A stretch of 64,000 bases of DNA, from positions 493,869-557,868 of the forward strand of contig NZ_FMUJ01000002.1 in NCBI RefSeq assembly GCF_900100965.1, given 5' to 3'. The position numbers and the translations under genes were made by a program. The stretch comes from Variovorax sp. EL159. GTDB taxonomy: Bacteria > Pseudomonadota > Gammaproteobacteria > Burkholderiales > Burkholderiaceae_C. Each line of letters begins with the position of its first letter. Position 1 is the first letter of the stretch. This document shows positions 16,629 to 25,261 of the stretch, piece after piece. The notes beneath the pieces were generated by a model, which saw only the letters and a list, made by a program, of their open reading frames with translations, was not told the origin of the DNA and did not search any database.

Positions 16629-18001
16629 AACGTTCCATCACCGCCCGGCTGGTGATCATGTTCGCGGCCGTGGCGCTCGCGACCTTCGCGCTGGCGGGCG
16701 TCGCGCTGCACAACGTGCTGGCGCGCGAGCTGGAGCGGCACCAGTACGAGGAACTGGACACCACGCTCAAGAACCTGCAGTTCTGGATCAAGGCCATCGG
16801 CACGCCCGAGCGCTGGTCGCGCGTGCAGGCGCGCATGGACGCGCTCACGCCCGCCGACGGCAGCGTGCGCTTCTGGGTGCTCAGCGACGACCCACGCTTC
16901 CAGTACGGCAAGGGATTGGCCGAGATCGATGGCCTCACGCGGGAGGCCAACGGCCACACCAGCATCATCGAGCTGCCGGGGCAGGAGCGGCCGTTCCGTA
17001 CGCTGTCGGTGCACATCGATGCCAACGAGCAGCGGCCGGCCGTGCGGCTGATCGTCGGGCACAACACCGAGCCTTATGCGCGAACGCGCCAGGCCTTCCT
17101 GACCGCACTGGTCGCGCTCGGCCTGGGTGCGGTGCTGGTGGTGGCCTTTGCCGGCTACTGGATCGCGCGCGTGGGCCTGCGGCCGCTGGAGCGGCTGTCG
17201 AAGGAAGCGCAGGCGCTGCGGCCCAAGACGCTGTCGCAGCGGCTGCGCGCGGAGCCGCTTCCCGTGGAGCTTTCCGCTTTGGCCGAAGCCTTCAACGGCG
17301 CGCTGAGCCGCCTCGAGGAAGCCTACGGCCAGCTCGAATCGTTCAATGCCGACGTGGCCCACGAGCTGCGCACGCCGCTGGCCAACCTGATCGGCAGCAC
17401 GCAGGTGGCGCTGTCGCGCCAGCGCAGCGCGGGCGAGTTCCAGGAGGTGCTGCAGGCCAACCTGGAAGACCTGGAACGGGTGCGCTCCATCGTCAACGAC
17501 ATGCTCTTCCTTGCGCGCGCCGACCGCGGCGAGGTGGCCACCGGACTGATGCTCACGCCGGTGGCGCAGGAGGTGCGCAAGACCATCGAGTTCTTCGAGT
17601 TCGTGCTCGACGAGACCCGCACGCAGGTCAGCATCGAAGGCGGTGTGCTGGCCGAGGCGCGACTCGAAAGCGCGCTGTTCCGCCGTGCCATGTCGAACCT
17701 GCTGCAGAACGCCATCGAGCACTCGAAGCCGGGCGCGCAGATCACCGTCACCCTGCGCGAAGAGATGGCCGCGACCTGGATCACCGTGTCGAACCCCGGC
17801 GCGCCCATCGACGAGCAGCATCTGCAGCATCTGTTCGACCGCTTCTATCGCGTCGATGCCGCGCGCAACGACGGCGGCGAGCACCACGGCCACGGCCTGG
17901 GGCTGGCCATCGTAAAGGCGGTGGCGAGCATGCATGGCGGGCAGGTGTGCGCGTCGAGTGCGGACGGGATGAATACCTTCGGCTTCAGCGTTGCGCATTA
18001 A
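16625..18001 (+). CDS. Sensor histidine kinase, heavy-metal-sensor (CusS/IrlS) type
   Basis: 458 residues beginning at GTG 16625, which overlaps the regulator stop. Transmembrane helices at about 8-30 and 158-180 flank a periplasmic sensor of about 125 residues. A HAMP segment follows ([20 protein letters not shown]), then the H-box [13 protein letters not shown] with His246, N-box NLLQNAIEH and G-box [11 protein letters not shown]. The periplasmic part has no His/Met-rich metal site that I can see, so the signal could be a drug or envelope stress rather than a metal, despite the family name. Confidence 0.93.
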   Translation: MKRSITARLVIMFAAVALATFALAGVALHNVLARELERHQYEELDTTLKNLQFWIKAIGTPERWSRVQARMDALTPADGSVRFWVLSDDPRFQYGKGLAEIDGLTREANGHTSIIELPGQERPFRTLSVHIDANEQRPAVRLIVGHNTEPYARTRQAFLTALVALGLGAVLVVAFAGYWIARVGLRPLERLSKEAQALRPKTLSQRLRAEPLPVELSALAEAFNGALSRLEEAYGQLESFNADVAHELRTPLANLIGSTQVALSRQRSAGEFQEVLQANLEDLERVRSIVNDMLFLARADRGEVATGLMLTPVAQEVRKTIEFFEFVLDETRTQVSIEGGVLAEARLESALFRRAMSNLLQNAIEHSKPGAQITVTLREEMAATWITVSNPGAPIDEQHLQHLFDRFYRVDAARNDGGEHHGHGLGLAIVKAVASMHGGQVCASSADGMNTFGFSVAH

Positions 18002-18209
18002 CGCGCTGCCCGGGCTTTCGCATTGCATGTGACGGCCGAACACCTCTTGCCGGGAAGCGATGCCGCAGGCCCCGGCAAGGCTGGTCTTTTTGCATCTCGC
18101 GAATGCCCGTGGGGCGGTACGTTCTTGGGCCATGCTGGAGAATCGCGGGTGGCATGAACCCCCTACCTCGTTTGCAAGCTCTCTTCATCGGCCCGACCGA
18201 AAGGCTGTC

Positions 18210-19148
18210 ATGGCACAGCTGATGTCGCTGCTGGTGCAGAACGCCATCCTGGTGGTGTTTGCCGCGAGCTTTGCCGCCCGCCTCGGGCTGCCAGTGCCGG
18301 CCGCCGCCGTGCTGGTCGTCACAGGGGCCTTGCTGGCGGCGGGCGACGTGTCGGTGGCCGGCGTGGTGCTCGCCGCGGTGGTCGCCAACCTGCTGGGCGA
18401 CGGTGCCTGGTTCTATGCCGGCCGCCGCTTCGGCTATCGCTTCATGCGGCTGCTGTGCCGCATCTCGCTGTCGCCCGACTCGTGCGTGCGGCGCGGCGAA
18501 TCGCTCATCACCGACTGGGGTGGCCTGTCGCTGGTGGCGGCCAAGTTCGTGCCGGGCGTGTCGGTGGTGGCACCGCCGATGGCCGGTGCGCTGGGCATGT
18601 CGGTGCGGCGCTTCATCGGCTTCGACGTGGGTGCCGCGCTGGTCTGGACGGGGTTGTTCCTCGGCCTGGGCTGGCTCTTTCGCAACCAGATCCAGGAAGT
18701 GCTGGCCGTCATGGCGCAGGCCGGCGGCATCGCCACGGCCGCGCTGGCGGTGCTGCTGGTGGTGTTCCTGGCGGTGCGCTACTGGCGTCGCGTGGCCTTC
18801 AGGCGGCTGACCGGCATGCCGCGCATCAGCGTCGACGAGCTGCACGAGCTGCTGAGCGGCGAGCAGCCGCCGATCATCATCGACGTGCGCGGCAAGGCCG
18901 GCATACAGGTCGATCCGCGCCGTATTCCGGGCGCGTTGCCGTACACGCTCAAGGCGCTGCAACAGCGCACGCTCGACCTGACGCTCGACCCCGACCGCGA
19001 CGTGGTGCTGTACTGCAACTGTCCCAACGAGGTGTCGGCCGCACAGGCCGCGCGCGTACTGCTGGCACGCGGCGCCCGGCGCGCCCTGCCGTTGACCGGC
19101 GGGCTCGACGCCTGGGTGGCTTCGGGCCGCCCCACCAGCCTGCATTGA
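18210..19148 (+). CDS. DedA-family membrane protein fused to a rhodanese domain
   Basis: 312 residues. Residues about 1-195 form a DedA/SNARE-associated membrane domain with five or six helices and the conserved block LVAAKFVPGVSVVAPPMAGALGM. Residues about 205-312 form a rhodanese domain with DVRGKAGIQVDPRRIPGA and the active loop YCNCPNEVS. Cys269 is the likely persulfide carrier and Cys271 lies in the loop too. DedA proteins take part in lipid flipping and proton-motive-force-linked envelope homeostasis; the fused sulfurtransferase faces the cytoplasm. ATG 18210 has AAAGG at 6 bases. Monocistronic. Confidence 0.9.
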   Translation: MAQLMSLLVQNAILVVFAASFAARLGLPVPAAAVLVVTGALLAAGDVSVAGVVLAAVVANLLGDGAWFYAGRRFGYRFMRLLCRISLSPDSCVRRGESLITDWGGLSLVAAKFVPGVSVVAPPMAGALGMSVRRFIGFDVGAALVWTGLFLGLGWLFRNQIQEVLAVMAQAGGIATAALAVLLVVFLAVRYWRRVAFRRLTGMPRISVDELHELLSGEQPPIIIDVRGKAGIQVDPRRIPGALPYTLKALQQRTLDLTLDPDRDVVLYCNCPNEVSAAQAARVLLARGARRALPLTGGLDAWVASGRPTSLH

Positions 19149-19257
19149 CCGGCGCCTGCAGGAATCGGCCTGCCGTGCTAAGGTGCCCGCCCCGGGTTAA
19201 CCCTTGGTCCTCTTTCTCTTTTTCAGAGAGAGCCATCGCCCGCTACAGAGGCTCTCC

Positions 19258-20544
19258 GTGCCACTTCCCGACGCTCCCTTTCCCGATGCCGCGCAAGTGG
19301 CCCGAGCCGACGAGGCCCATGCCTCGAAGGCGGCCAACGACGCCGGCCACATCACCGGCCTGTCGCCCGCACTCACACTGGTCTTCGCTGTCGCCTGCGG
19401 CCTGTGCGTGGCCAACATCTACTACGCCCAACCGCTCATCGGCCCCATCTCCGACACGCTGCAGCTGCACGCGGGCCTGGCCGGTTTGATCATGACGCTG
19501 ACCCAGCTCGGCTACGGCGCCGGCCTGCTGCTGCTGGTGCCGCTGGCCGACGTGGTCGAGAACCGGCGCCTGATCGTCGGCGCGCTGTTCGGCGCGGTGA
19601 TCGGGCTGGTGGGCATCGCGCTGTCGGGCTCGGCCGTCACCTTCCTGGCGGCGTCTTTCGTGGTGGGCGCGTGCGCCGTGGCGGCGCAGGTGCTGCTGCC
19701 CTTCGCCTCGCACCTCGCCCCCGAGGCCACGCGCGGCAAGGTCGTCGGCAACATCATGGCCGGCCTGCTCGGCGGGATCATGCTGGCACGGCCCTTCGCG
19801 AGCGTGGTGGCGGCCAGCCTGGGCTGGCGCGCCGTGTTCTGGATATCGGCCGTGCTCATGGCCTCGCTCATCGTCGTGCTGTGGCGCGTGCTGCCGCAAC
19901 GGCACGCGCATGCGTCGGTGGGCTACGCGCGCACCATGGCCTCGCTGCCCGGCATCGTGTGGAACACGCCGCTGCTGCGTCGCCGCGGCCTGTACCAGGG
20001 AATGATGTTCGCGGCCTTCCAGGCTTTCTGGACGGCCGTGCCATTGGCGCTGGTGCATGAGTTCGGCATGGGGCAGGGCGGCATCGGCCTGTTCGCATTG
20101 GCCGGTGCGGCGGGCGCGCTGCTGGCGCCGGTCGCGGGCCGGCTGGCCGACCGGGGACTGACGCGGCCCGCCACCGGCGCGGCCATCGTGGTCGCGCTGC
20201 TGTCCTTCGTGCTGGGGGGCGTGTCGATGCACTTCCATTCGCTGGCCGGGCTGGTCGCGGCGGGCATCCTGCTCGACGGCGCGGTCCAGCTGTGCCAGGT
20301 GCTCAACTTCCGCAGCCTGTTCATGCTGGCGCCCGAGTTGCGCGGCCGCCTCAACGGCCTGTTCATGACCTTCATCTTCATCTGCGCGGCAATCGCTTCG
20401 GGCATCGCGGCGGCGGTGTACGCCTTCCACGGCTGGACGGGCTTGTGCCTGCTCGGCGGCGGCTTCGTGACCGTGGCGCTGCTGTACTACGGGACCGAAT
20501 TCATCGGCCGCACAGCACCAGCCACCGCCACGTCGGGGCGCTGA
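19258..20544 (+). CDS. MFS transporter
   Basis: 428 residues with twelve transmembrane segments. The first block ALTLVFAVACGLCVANIYYAQPLIGPISD is typical of a widespread proteobacterial drug/metabolite exporter group. Motif A-like loop (PLADVVENRRLIVG) is present. The start is taken as GTG 19258 with AGAGG at 7 bases; a TTG further up is less well supported. It probably exports a small molecule by proton antiport; the substrate is unknown. It stands alone, with no adjacent regulator. Confidence 0.88.
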   Translation: MPLPDAPFPDAAQVARADEAHASKAANDAGHITGLSPALTLVFAVACGLCVANIYYAQPLIGPISDTLQLHAGLAGLIMTLTQLGYGAGLLLLVPLADVVENRRLIVGALFGAVIGLVGIALSGSAVTFLAASFVVGACAVAAQVLLPFASHLAPEATRGKVVGNIMAGLLGGIMLARPFASVVAASLGWRAVFWISAVLMASLIVVLWRVLPQRHAHASVGYARTMASLPGIVWNTPLLRRRGLYQGMMFAAFQAFWTAVPLALVHEFGMGQGGIGLFALAGAAGALLAPVAGRLADRGLTRPATGAAIVVALLSFVLGGVSMHFHSLAGLVAAGILLDGAVQLCQVLNFRSLFMLAPELRGRLNGLFMTFIFICAAIASGIAAAVYAFHGWTGLCLLGGGFVTVALLYYGTEFIGRTAPATATSGR

Positions 20545-20584
20545 ACGACAGGGCCGTGATGGCCCCGCGCTTAGACTGCGCGCC

Positions 20585-21463
20585 ATGAATTTCTTTCGCC
20601 GCTGGTGGGACCGGCAGAACGAACGCGATGCCTTCAAGAAAGGAATGATCGCGTTCAGCAAGCATTGCGTCGCGGCCGTGAAGCACCACGTGCCGCAGGC
20701 CACCAGGGTACGCGCCCGCGCGATCTGGTACGGCGACCAGACCCGCGCGCGCGTGGTGTGGGCCGACGGCAGCGGCCGCACCTGGCAATGGCCCCTTTAC
20801 CTTGCTTTTCACGCGTACCGGAAGGCACCCGAACAGCGCGAGGCCATCATTGCGCGTTCGCTACACGCGTTGCTGAACCCGCCCGACGACACCGGGGATG
20901 AGGACGACGAACAGCGCGTGCCCCGCACCGCGGAGCAGGTCGCGCAGCGGCTGCTGGCACTGGTCGCCGTGGTGTGGCGCGCCAACACCCGCGAAGAGAT
21001 CGCGCAGGAAGGCATCGCCTGGGCCAAGGCGCACGGCATCACCGCGTTTCTTTCTCCCAAGGAGCACGACTTCATCTTTCATGCGCAGCGCCCGCCGCAG
21101 CAGGACTTCACGAACCTCGGCTGGCGTGCGGAGGCCATGGTGCCGATGATCTGGGCCCTTGGCGGCTTGCCCGCGATGCCGCCGTCCAACGAGCGCAGCA
21201 CAAGCTGGTCGAACCCGATGCTCCGGCGGGCCATGCAATCGCCAGCCGACTTCATCGCGAGCGCGGCACTGCGCCCGGCGGTCGCGGTGGAAGACGAAGA
21301 AGGCCGCCTGCTCGACGAGCACTGGCATGTGCGCGACGCCCAGCTGCGCCGCCAGCCCGTGCCCCCGGGCCTTGACGCCGGCATCGTCATCGAGCGGCGC
21401 TATGCGCTGAGCTGGATGGTCGGGTATGGCGACAACTGGGACGATGTGCCCACCGACACCTGA
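20585..21463 (+). CDS. DUF4272-like protein of unknown function
   Basis: 292 residues, soluble, no signal peptide. The N-terminus is aromatic and basic (MNFFRRWWDRQNERDAF). The central part carries LLALVAVVWRANTREEI and, about 40 residues on, FTNLGWRAEAMVPMIWALGGL, which is the conserved helix pair of the DUF4272 family. The C-terminus holds a His/Tyr-containing IVIERRYALSWMVGYGDNWDD. Function of the family is unknown. Monocistronic, about 40 bases after the MFS gene. Confidence 0.8.
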   Translation: MNFFRRWWDRQNERDAFKKGMIAFSKHCVAAVKHHVPQATRVRARAIWYGDQTRARVVWADGSGRTWQWPLYLAFHAYRKAPEQREAIIARSLHALLNPPDDTGDEDDEQRVPRTAEQVAQRLLALVAVVWRANTREEIAQEGIAWAKAHGITAFLSPKEHDFIFHAQRPPQQDFTNLGWRAEAMVPMIWALGGLPAMPPSNERSTSWSNPMLRRAMQSPADFIASAALRPAVAVEDEEGRLLDEHWHVRDAQLRRQPVPPGLDAGIVIERRYALSWMVGYGDNWDDVPTDT

Positions 21464-21490
21464 CGCGATCCGAAGGAAAGGGGTTCGCCC

Positions 21491-22390
21491 TCAAAGCGCA
21501 CCAGGGGCGGTGCAGATGCGCTCCCACAGCCGCCCGACCACGCCCCGTGCGTTGACCCGCGACCGGTAGGCCACGATGCTCACTTCCACGTCCCAGGTGC
21601 CGTCGCCTACGGGCACGAGGTCCGCGAGCCGGCCTGAAACGAAAGAGCTGTCGGGCAGCCATGCGATGCCCATGCCCTGCGAAGCCAGGTCGCCCAGAAC
21701 GTCCGTCATCTCGGCCTCGAAGGCGCGATAACCCACCAGCGGCTGGGACGACTGCTCGATGGCCGAATCGACCACGCGTGCGAAGTAGCCGCTGGGCGAA
21801 TACATGAGCAGCGGTACCGGCTTGGCATGCGTGCCCGGCAGCGCGAGCCGGTCCGAATCGGCCAGCGCACGCGACGCATACGGCCGCACCTTTTCAACGC
21901 CGAGTTCATGCCGGTCGAAGCGCGCCATGTCGAGCTGCACCGGATGCGCCGCCTGGTGAAAGCCGATGAGGATGTCGGCCGAGCCCGCGTTGAATGCGGA
22001 CACCGTGTCGTGCACGTTGCCCACCTCCAGGCTGCAGGTGATGTCGCCTTCTTCCGACCACCGCGGCCACCAGACCGGCAGCCGCGTGCTGACCAGCGCA
22101 TAGGTTGAGGCGATCCGCACGTGGTTGCGCGATGGCGCGTCGCCGATCTCGGCCCTGGCGTCGGCGATCTGGTTCAGCAAGCCGGTCGCCACCTTGCGAA
22201 AGCGTTCGCCCGCGGGTGTGAGCCGTGTCGGGAACGCAGCCCGGTCGATCAGCTTGGCGCCCAACCATTGCTCCAGCGCCTGGATGCGGCGGCTGAACGC
22301 GGCCTGCGACACGTTGCGCATCTCCGCCGCGCGGGTGAAGTTCTGCACTTCGGCCAGCGTCACGAAGTCCTGAAACCAACGAGTGTCCAT
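21491..22390 (-). CDS. LysR-family regulator, divergent from dialkylglycine decarboxylase gene
   Basis: 299 residues. The N-terminal winged helix (DTRWFQDFVTLAEVQNFTRAAEMRNVSQAAFSRRIQALE, in consecutive blocks) is canonical LysR, followed by a substrate-binding domain. The reading frame stays open far upstream through the antisense of the next gene, but the LysR fold begins at ATG 22390, which has AAGGAG about 9 bases before it. It is divergent from the decarboxylase gene, the same layout as dgdR/dgdA of Burkholderia cepacia, where DgdR is a LysR-type repressor. Confidence 0.92.
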   Translation of the reverse strand: MDTRWFQDFVTLAEVQNFTRAAEMRNVSQAAFSRRIQALEQWLGAKLIDRAAFPTRLTPAGERFRKVATGLLNQIADARAEIGDAPSRNHVRIASTYALVSTRLPVWWPRWSEEGDITCSLEVGNVHDTVSAFNAGSADILIGFHQAAHPVQLDMARFDRHELGVEKVRPYASRALADSDRLALPGTHAKPVPLLMYSPSGYFARVVDSAIEQSSQPLVGYRAFEAEMTDVLGDLASQGMGIAWLPDSSFVSGRLADLVPVGDGTWDVEVSIVAYRSRVNARGVVGRLWERICTAPGAL

Positions 22391-22527
22391 CGCGAGATCT
22401 GCTCCTTGGCACACGCGGATTGCAAGCCGTGTGCCCATTCGTTTTTCGCATCGCCCATGCGTGCCGCGCATTGCGGCCGGATGCAAACTCGACATTGGAC
22501 CGCAGGCCCGCTGCTCGCGACCATTCA

Positions 22528-22558
22528 CGAATCCTCTCTTCACAACCTCAAGGATTCG
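22528..22558 (+). promoter_or_regulatory. Inverted repeat covering the ribosome site of the decarboxylase gene
   Basis: CGAATCCT (22528-22535) and AGGATTCG (22551-22558) are perfect 8-bp arms around 15 bases. The right arm contains the Shine-Dalgarno (AAGGA) four bases before the ATG at 22562. It could be a LysR operator or an mRNA hairpin hiding the ribosome site. Confidence 0.5.
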
Positions 22559-22561
22559 ATC

Positions 22562-23929
22562 ATGAGCGAGCAACTTCGTGCGGCGGCAAGGCAATACATG
22601 GTTCGCTACGGCGGCGACACGTTCCCCAACCTGTTCCGCAGTGCCCGGGGCGCCATCGTGATCGACGACACCGGCCGCGAGATCCTCGACTTCACCTCGG
22701 GCCAGATGTGCGCCACCATCGGCCACAACCACCCGGCCATCGTGCGCGCGGTGCACGAAGCGGGCGAAAAGGCCTTCCACATGTTCAGCGGCATGATCCC
22801 CGAGGTCGTCGCCGAACTCGCGCAGAAGATGGCGACCGACTGGATGCCCGCGCCGCTCACCAAGTCGATCTTCGTGAACACCGGCTCCGAGAGCAACGAG
22901 GTGGCGCTTCGCATGGCGAAGATGTACACGGGCGGCTTTGAGATTTTGGCCGTGGGCGGCTCGTGGCACGGCGTGACGGGCGGCACCAGTGCCGTGTCGT
23001 TCGCCAGCGACCGCAAGGGCTATGGCGTGCATGTACCCGGTGTGTTCGTCATGCCCGAGCCGAATGCCTACCGGCCCTACATCAAGGGCATGTCGGCCGA
23101 AGAGTCGGCGCTGACCTGCCTCGAACTGGGCCTGAAGATGTACGACATGGCATCGACCGGCCGCCGTGCGGCCATCATCATCGAGCCCATCATCAGCGCC
23201 GGCGGCGTGCTGGTGCCGCCCCGGTCGTACATGCAGGCACTGCGCAAGGCGGCGGACGAGCGCGGCATGCTGCTGATCTTCGACGAGGCGCAAACCGCCT
23301 TCGGCCGCATCGGCCATCGCACCGCGTCGGACTTCTACGGCGTGGTGCCGGACATCATGTCGGTCTCGAAGACCATGGGCGGCGGCCTGCCGCTGGCCGC
23401 GACCGTCACCAGCCCGAAGATCGAGCAGGACGTGTTCGAGAAGGGCTTCACCTTCTACACGAGCCACGTCTCCGACCCGTTGCCCGCCACCGTGGGCCTG
23501 GCCGTTCTCGAAACCATCCGCCAGGAAGGCCTGATCGAGCGCGCCCGCACCACGGGTGCCTACCTGCGCGGCCAGCTGCTCGACATGCAGAAGCGTTACG
23601 AGGCCATCGGCGATGTGCGCGGCGAAGGCCTGCTGCTGGGCGTGGAACTGGTGCAGGACCGCGAATCGCGCCTGCCGTACCACGAGCTCGGCGCCCGCAC
23701 GACGAAGAAGTGCTTCGAGCTGGGCCTGAGCATGAACATCCGACGCCGGCCCGAGCGCGGCTCGGTCTGGCGCATTGCGCCGCCGCTCACGGTGAGCAAT
23801 GAAGAGATCGATCGCGCCACCGCCATCCTCGACCGCGCGCTGCGCGAAAGCCTCGACGAGATCGCCCGGCCCGCGCCCGCGATCCCTGTGGCCGCGAAGG
23901 TGTCCGAGCCCGTCGCAACGAGCAACTGA
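22562..23929 (+). CDS. 2,2-dialkylglycine decarboxylase-like class III aminotransferase
   Basis: 455 residues, PLP fold type I. It matches dialkylglycine decarboxylase in its hallmark stretches: YGG near the N-terminus, ILDFTSGQM, RMAKMYTGGFEI, SWHGVTG, HVSDPLPATVGL, LGLSMNI and RIAPPLTVSNEEID. The catalytic Lys270 is in SVSKTMGGGLPLA and PLP-binding Asp241 in IFDEAQT. Residues that set decarboxylation apart from ordinary transamination in that enzyme, the Gln of SGQM (Q48 here), the Trp of SWHG (W135) and the Arg of RIAPPL, are all kept. The predicted reaction is decarboxylation plus transamination of 2,2-dialkylglycines (for example 2-aminoisobutyrate) with pyruvate. The binding-protein gene follows after 5 bases. 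Confidence 0.88.
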   Translation: MSEQLRAAARQYMVRYGGDTFPNLFRSARGAIVIDDTGREILDFTSGQMCATIGHNHPAIVRAVHEAGEKAFHMFSGMIPEVVAELAQKMATDWMPAPLTKSIFVNTGSESNEVALRMAKMYTGGFEILAVGGSWHGVTGGTSAVSFASDRKGYGVHVPGVFVMPEPNAYRPYIKGMSAEESALTCLELGLKMYDMASTGRRAAIIIEPIISAGGVLVPPRSYMQALRKAADERGMLLIFDEAQTAFGRIGHRTASDFYGVVPDIMSVSKTMGGGLPLAATVTSPKIEQDVFEKGFTFYTSHVSDPLPATVGLAVLETIRQEGLIERARTTGAYLRGQLLDMQKRYEAIGDVRGEGLLLGVELVQDRESRLPYHELGARTTKKCFELGLSMNIRRRPERGSVWRIAPPLTVSNEEIDRATAILDRALRESLDEIARPAPAIPVAAKVSEPVATSN

Positions 23930-23934
23930 ACGCC

Positions 23935-24822
23935 ATGACGACCAGGCCCCTTCTTCTCGGCGCCGTGCTGGCCCTTGCTTTCGCAAGCGCCGGCGCGCAG
24001 GACAACGGCACGCTGGCCAAGGCAAGGGCGGCAGGCACGATCACCATGGGTGTGCGGGAGGCATCGCCGCCACTGTCGTACTCGCTGGGCACCACCTACG
24101 TGGGCTACCACGTCGAGCTGTGCGAGCAGACGCTGTCGAAGCTGCTGCCCGGCGTTGCCATCCGGCAGATGGCCGTGACCTCGCAGAACCGCCTGCCGCT
24201 GCTGCAGAACGGCACCATCGACATCGAGTGCGGCTCCACCACCAACAATGCCGCGCGCCAGCAGCAGGCCGCGTTTGCCAACACGACCTACATCACCGAA
24301 GCGCGCTTTGCCGTGCGGGCTGCCAGCGGCATCACGTCCGTCGAGCAGCTCAAGGGCAAGACCGTGGTGACGACCACCGGCACCACGCTGGTCCAGCGGC
24401 TGCGCAAGCTCGAACAGGACAGGAGCTTCGGCATCACCGTGGTGCTGGCCAAGGACCACGCGGAAAGCTTCCTGCTGCTGGAAAGCGGCCGGGCCGATGC
24501 CTTCGCGATGGACGACAACACCCTGGCCGGCAACATCGCCAACGCCCGCAATCCGGCCGACTTCAGGATCGTGGGCAAGCCGCTGGGCATCGAGCCCATC
24601 GCCATCATGCTGCGCAAGGACGACCGCGCCTTCAAGAGCGCCGTCGACGGCTACCTCGCCGGCGCCGCGGCCTCGGGTGCGCTGGAGAAGCTGTACGCCA
24701 AGTGGTTCATGGCGCCGATTCCGCCGAAGAACGCGGTCATCAACATTCCGCTGAGCGATTCGCTGAAGGCAGCGTTTCTATCGCCGAACGACCGGCCGGC
24801 GGAGGCCTACGAAGACCGGTAG
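23935..24822 (+). CDS. Periplasmic amino-acid-binding protein (GltI-like, SBP family 3)
   Basis: 295 residues with signal peptide (cleavage after FASAGAQ). The family 3 fold begins AKARAAGTITMGVREASPPLSY, then VGYHVELCEQTL and DIECGSTTNNAARQQQ, close to glutamate/aspartate-type receptors. No permease or ATPase genes follow, so it must share an ABC system encoded elsewhere. It lies 5 bases after the dialkylglycine decarboxylase gene, which suggests that it captures the enzyme's amino-acid substrate. Two Cys in the mature protein may form a disulfide. Confidence 0.9.
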   Translation: MTTRPLLLGAVLALAFASAGAQDNGTLAKARAAGTITMGVREASPPLSYSLGTTYVGYHVELCEQTLSKLLPGVAIRQMAVTSQNRLPLLQNGTIDIECGSTTNNAARQQQAAFANTTYITEARFAVRAASGITSVEQLKGKTVVTTTGTTLVQRLRKLEQDRSFGITVVLAKDHAESFLLLESGRADAFAMDDNTLAGNIANARNPADFRIVGKPLGIEPIAIMLRKDDRAFKSAVDGYLAGAAASGALEKLYAKWFMAPIPPKNAVINIPLSDSLKAAFLSPNDRPAEAYEDR

Positions 24823-24844
24823 GCGGACATGCGTCGGTGCGGGA

Positions 24845-25261
24845 TCAGTCGAGCCTGGTCATCGGGCATTCGAGCACGAGCCGCTCTGGCAAGGGCGAGT
24901 CGCGCCAGTCGGGCAGGTCTTTCTTGCGGAACGCCTCGAGCGACGGATAGCCGTCAGCAGTCCAATCCGTGCCATCCACCTGTTCAAGGGCGAGCACCTC
25001 GTACAGGCACTTGCTGCCACCGGCCTTGAGGCGAAAGGCCATCCTCTGCCTGCCATCGGCCTGGCTGGTTTCCAGCACCTCATAGGCGCTGCGCCTGCAG
25101 GTGCTGAAGCTCGACTTCCATTCGATGGTCTGGCTGCGCACATGAAGCGTGCCATTGCACGCTCTGCCAGTGCCGCTGAATGTGCCCTTGAAGGCGCCAG
25201 CAGCTCCGGCCGAGCAGGCGAATGCCAGAAGGCACAGCGCAGCACATTTGCCTACTTGCAT
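24845..25261 (-). CDS. Small secreted cysteine-containing protein, overlapping the muramidase gene
   Basis: 138 residues, not recognised as a known family. A signal peptide (MQVGKCAALCLLAFACSAGAAGA) exports it. The mature part has four cysteines (35, 55, 85, 132), enough for two disulfides, and looks all-beta with charged C-terminus. It starts 10 bases inside the end of the muramidase gene with GGAGG six bases ahead, so the two are co-translated. A small periplasmic protein coupled to a peptidoglycan hydrolase fits an immunity or inhibitor protein; that role is inferred from context only. GC is lower than in neighbours. Confidence 0.75.
   Translation of the reverse strand: MQVGKCAALCLLAFACSAGAAGAFKGTFSGTGRACNGTLHVRSQTIEWKSSFSTCRRSAYEVLETSQADGRQRMAFRLKAGGSKCLYEVLALEQVDGTDWTADGYPSLEAFRKKDLPDWRDSPLPERLVLECPMTRLD

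Noticed and set aside
21491..24025. An 844-codon reading of the LysR gene
   Set aside because: The extension is antisense to the decarboxylase gene; the LysR fold starts at ATG 22390 with a good ribosome site.
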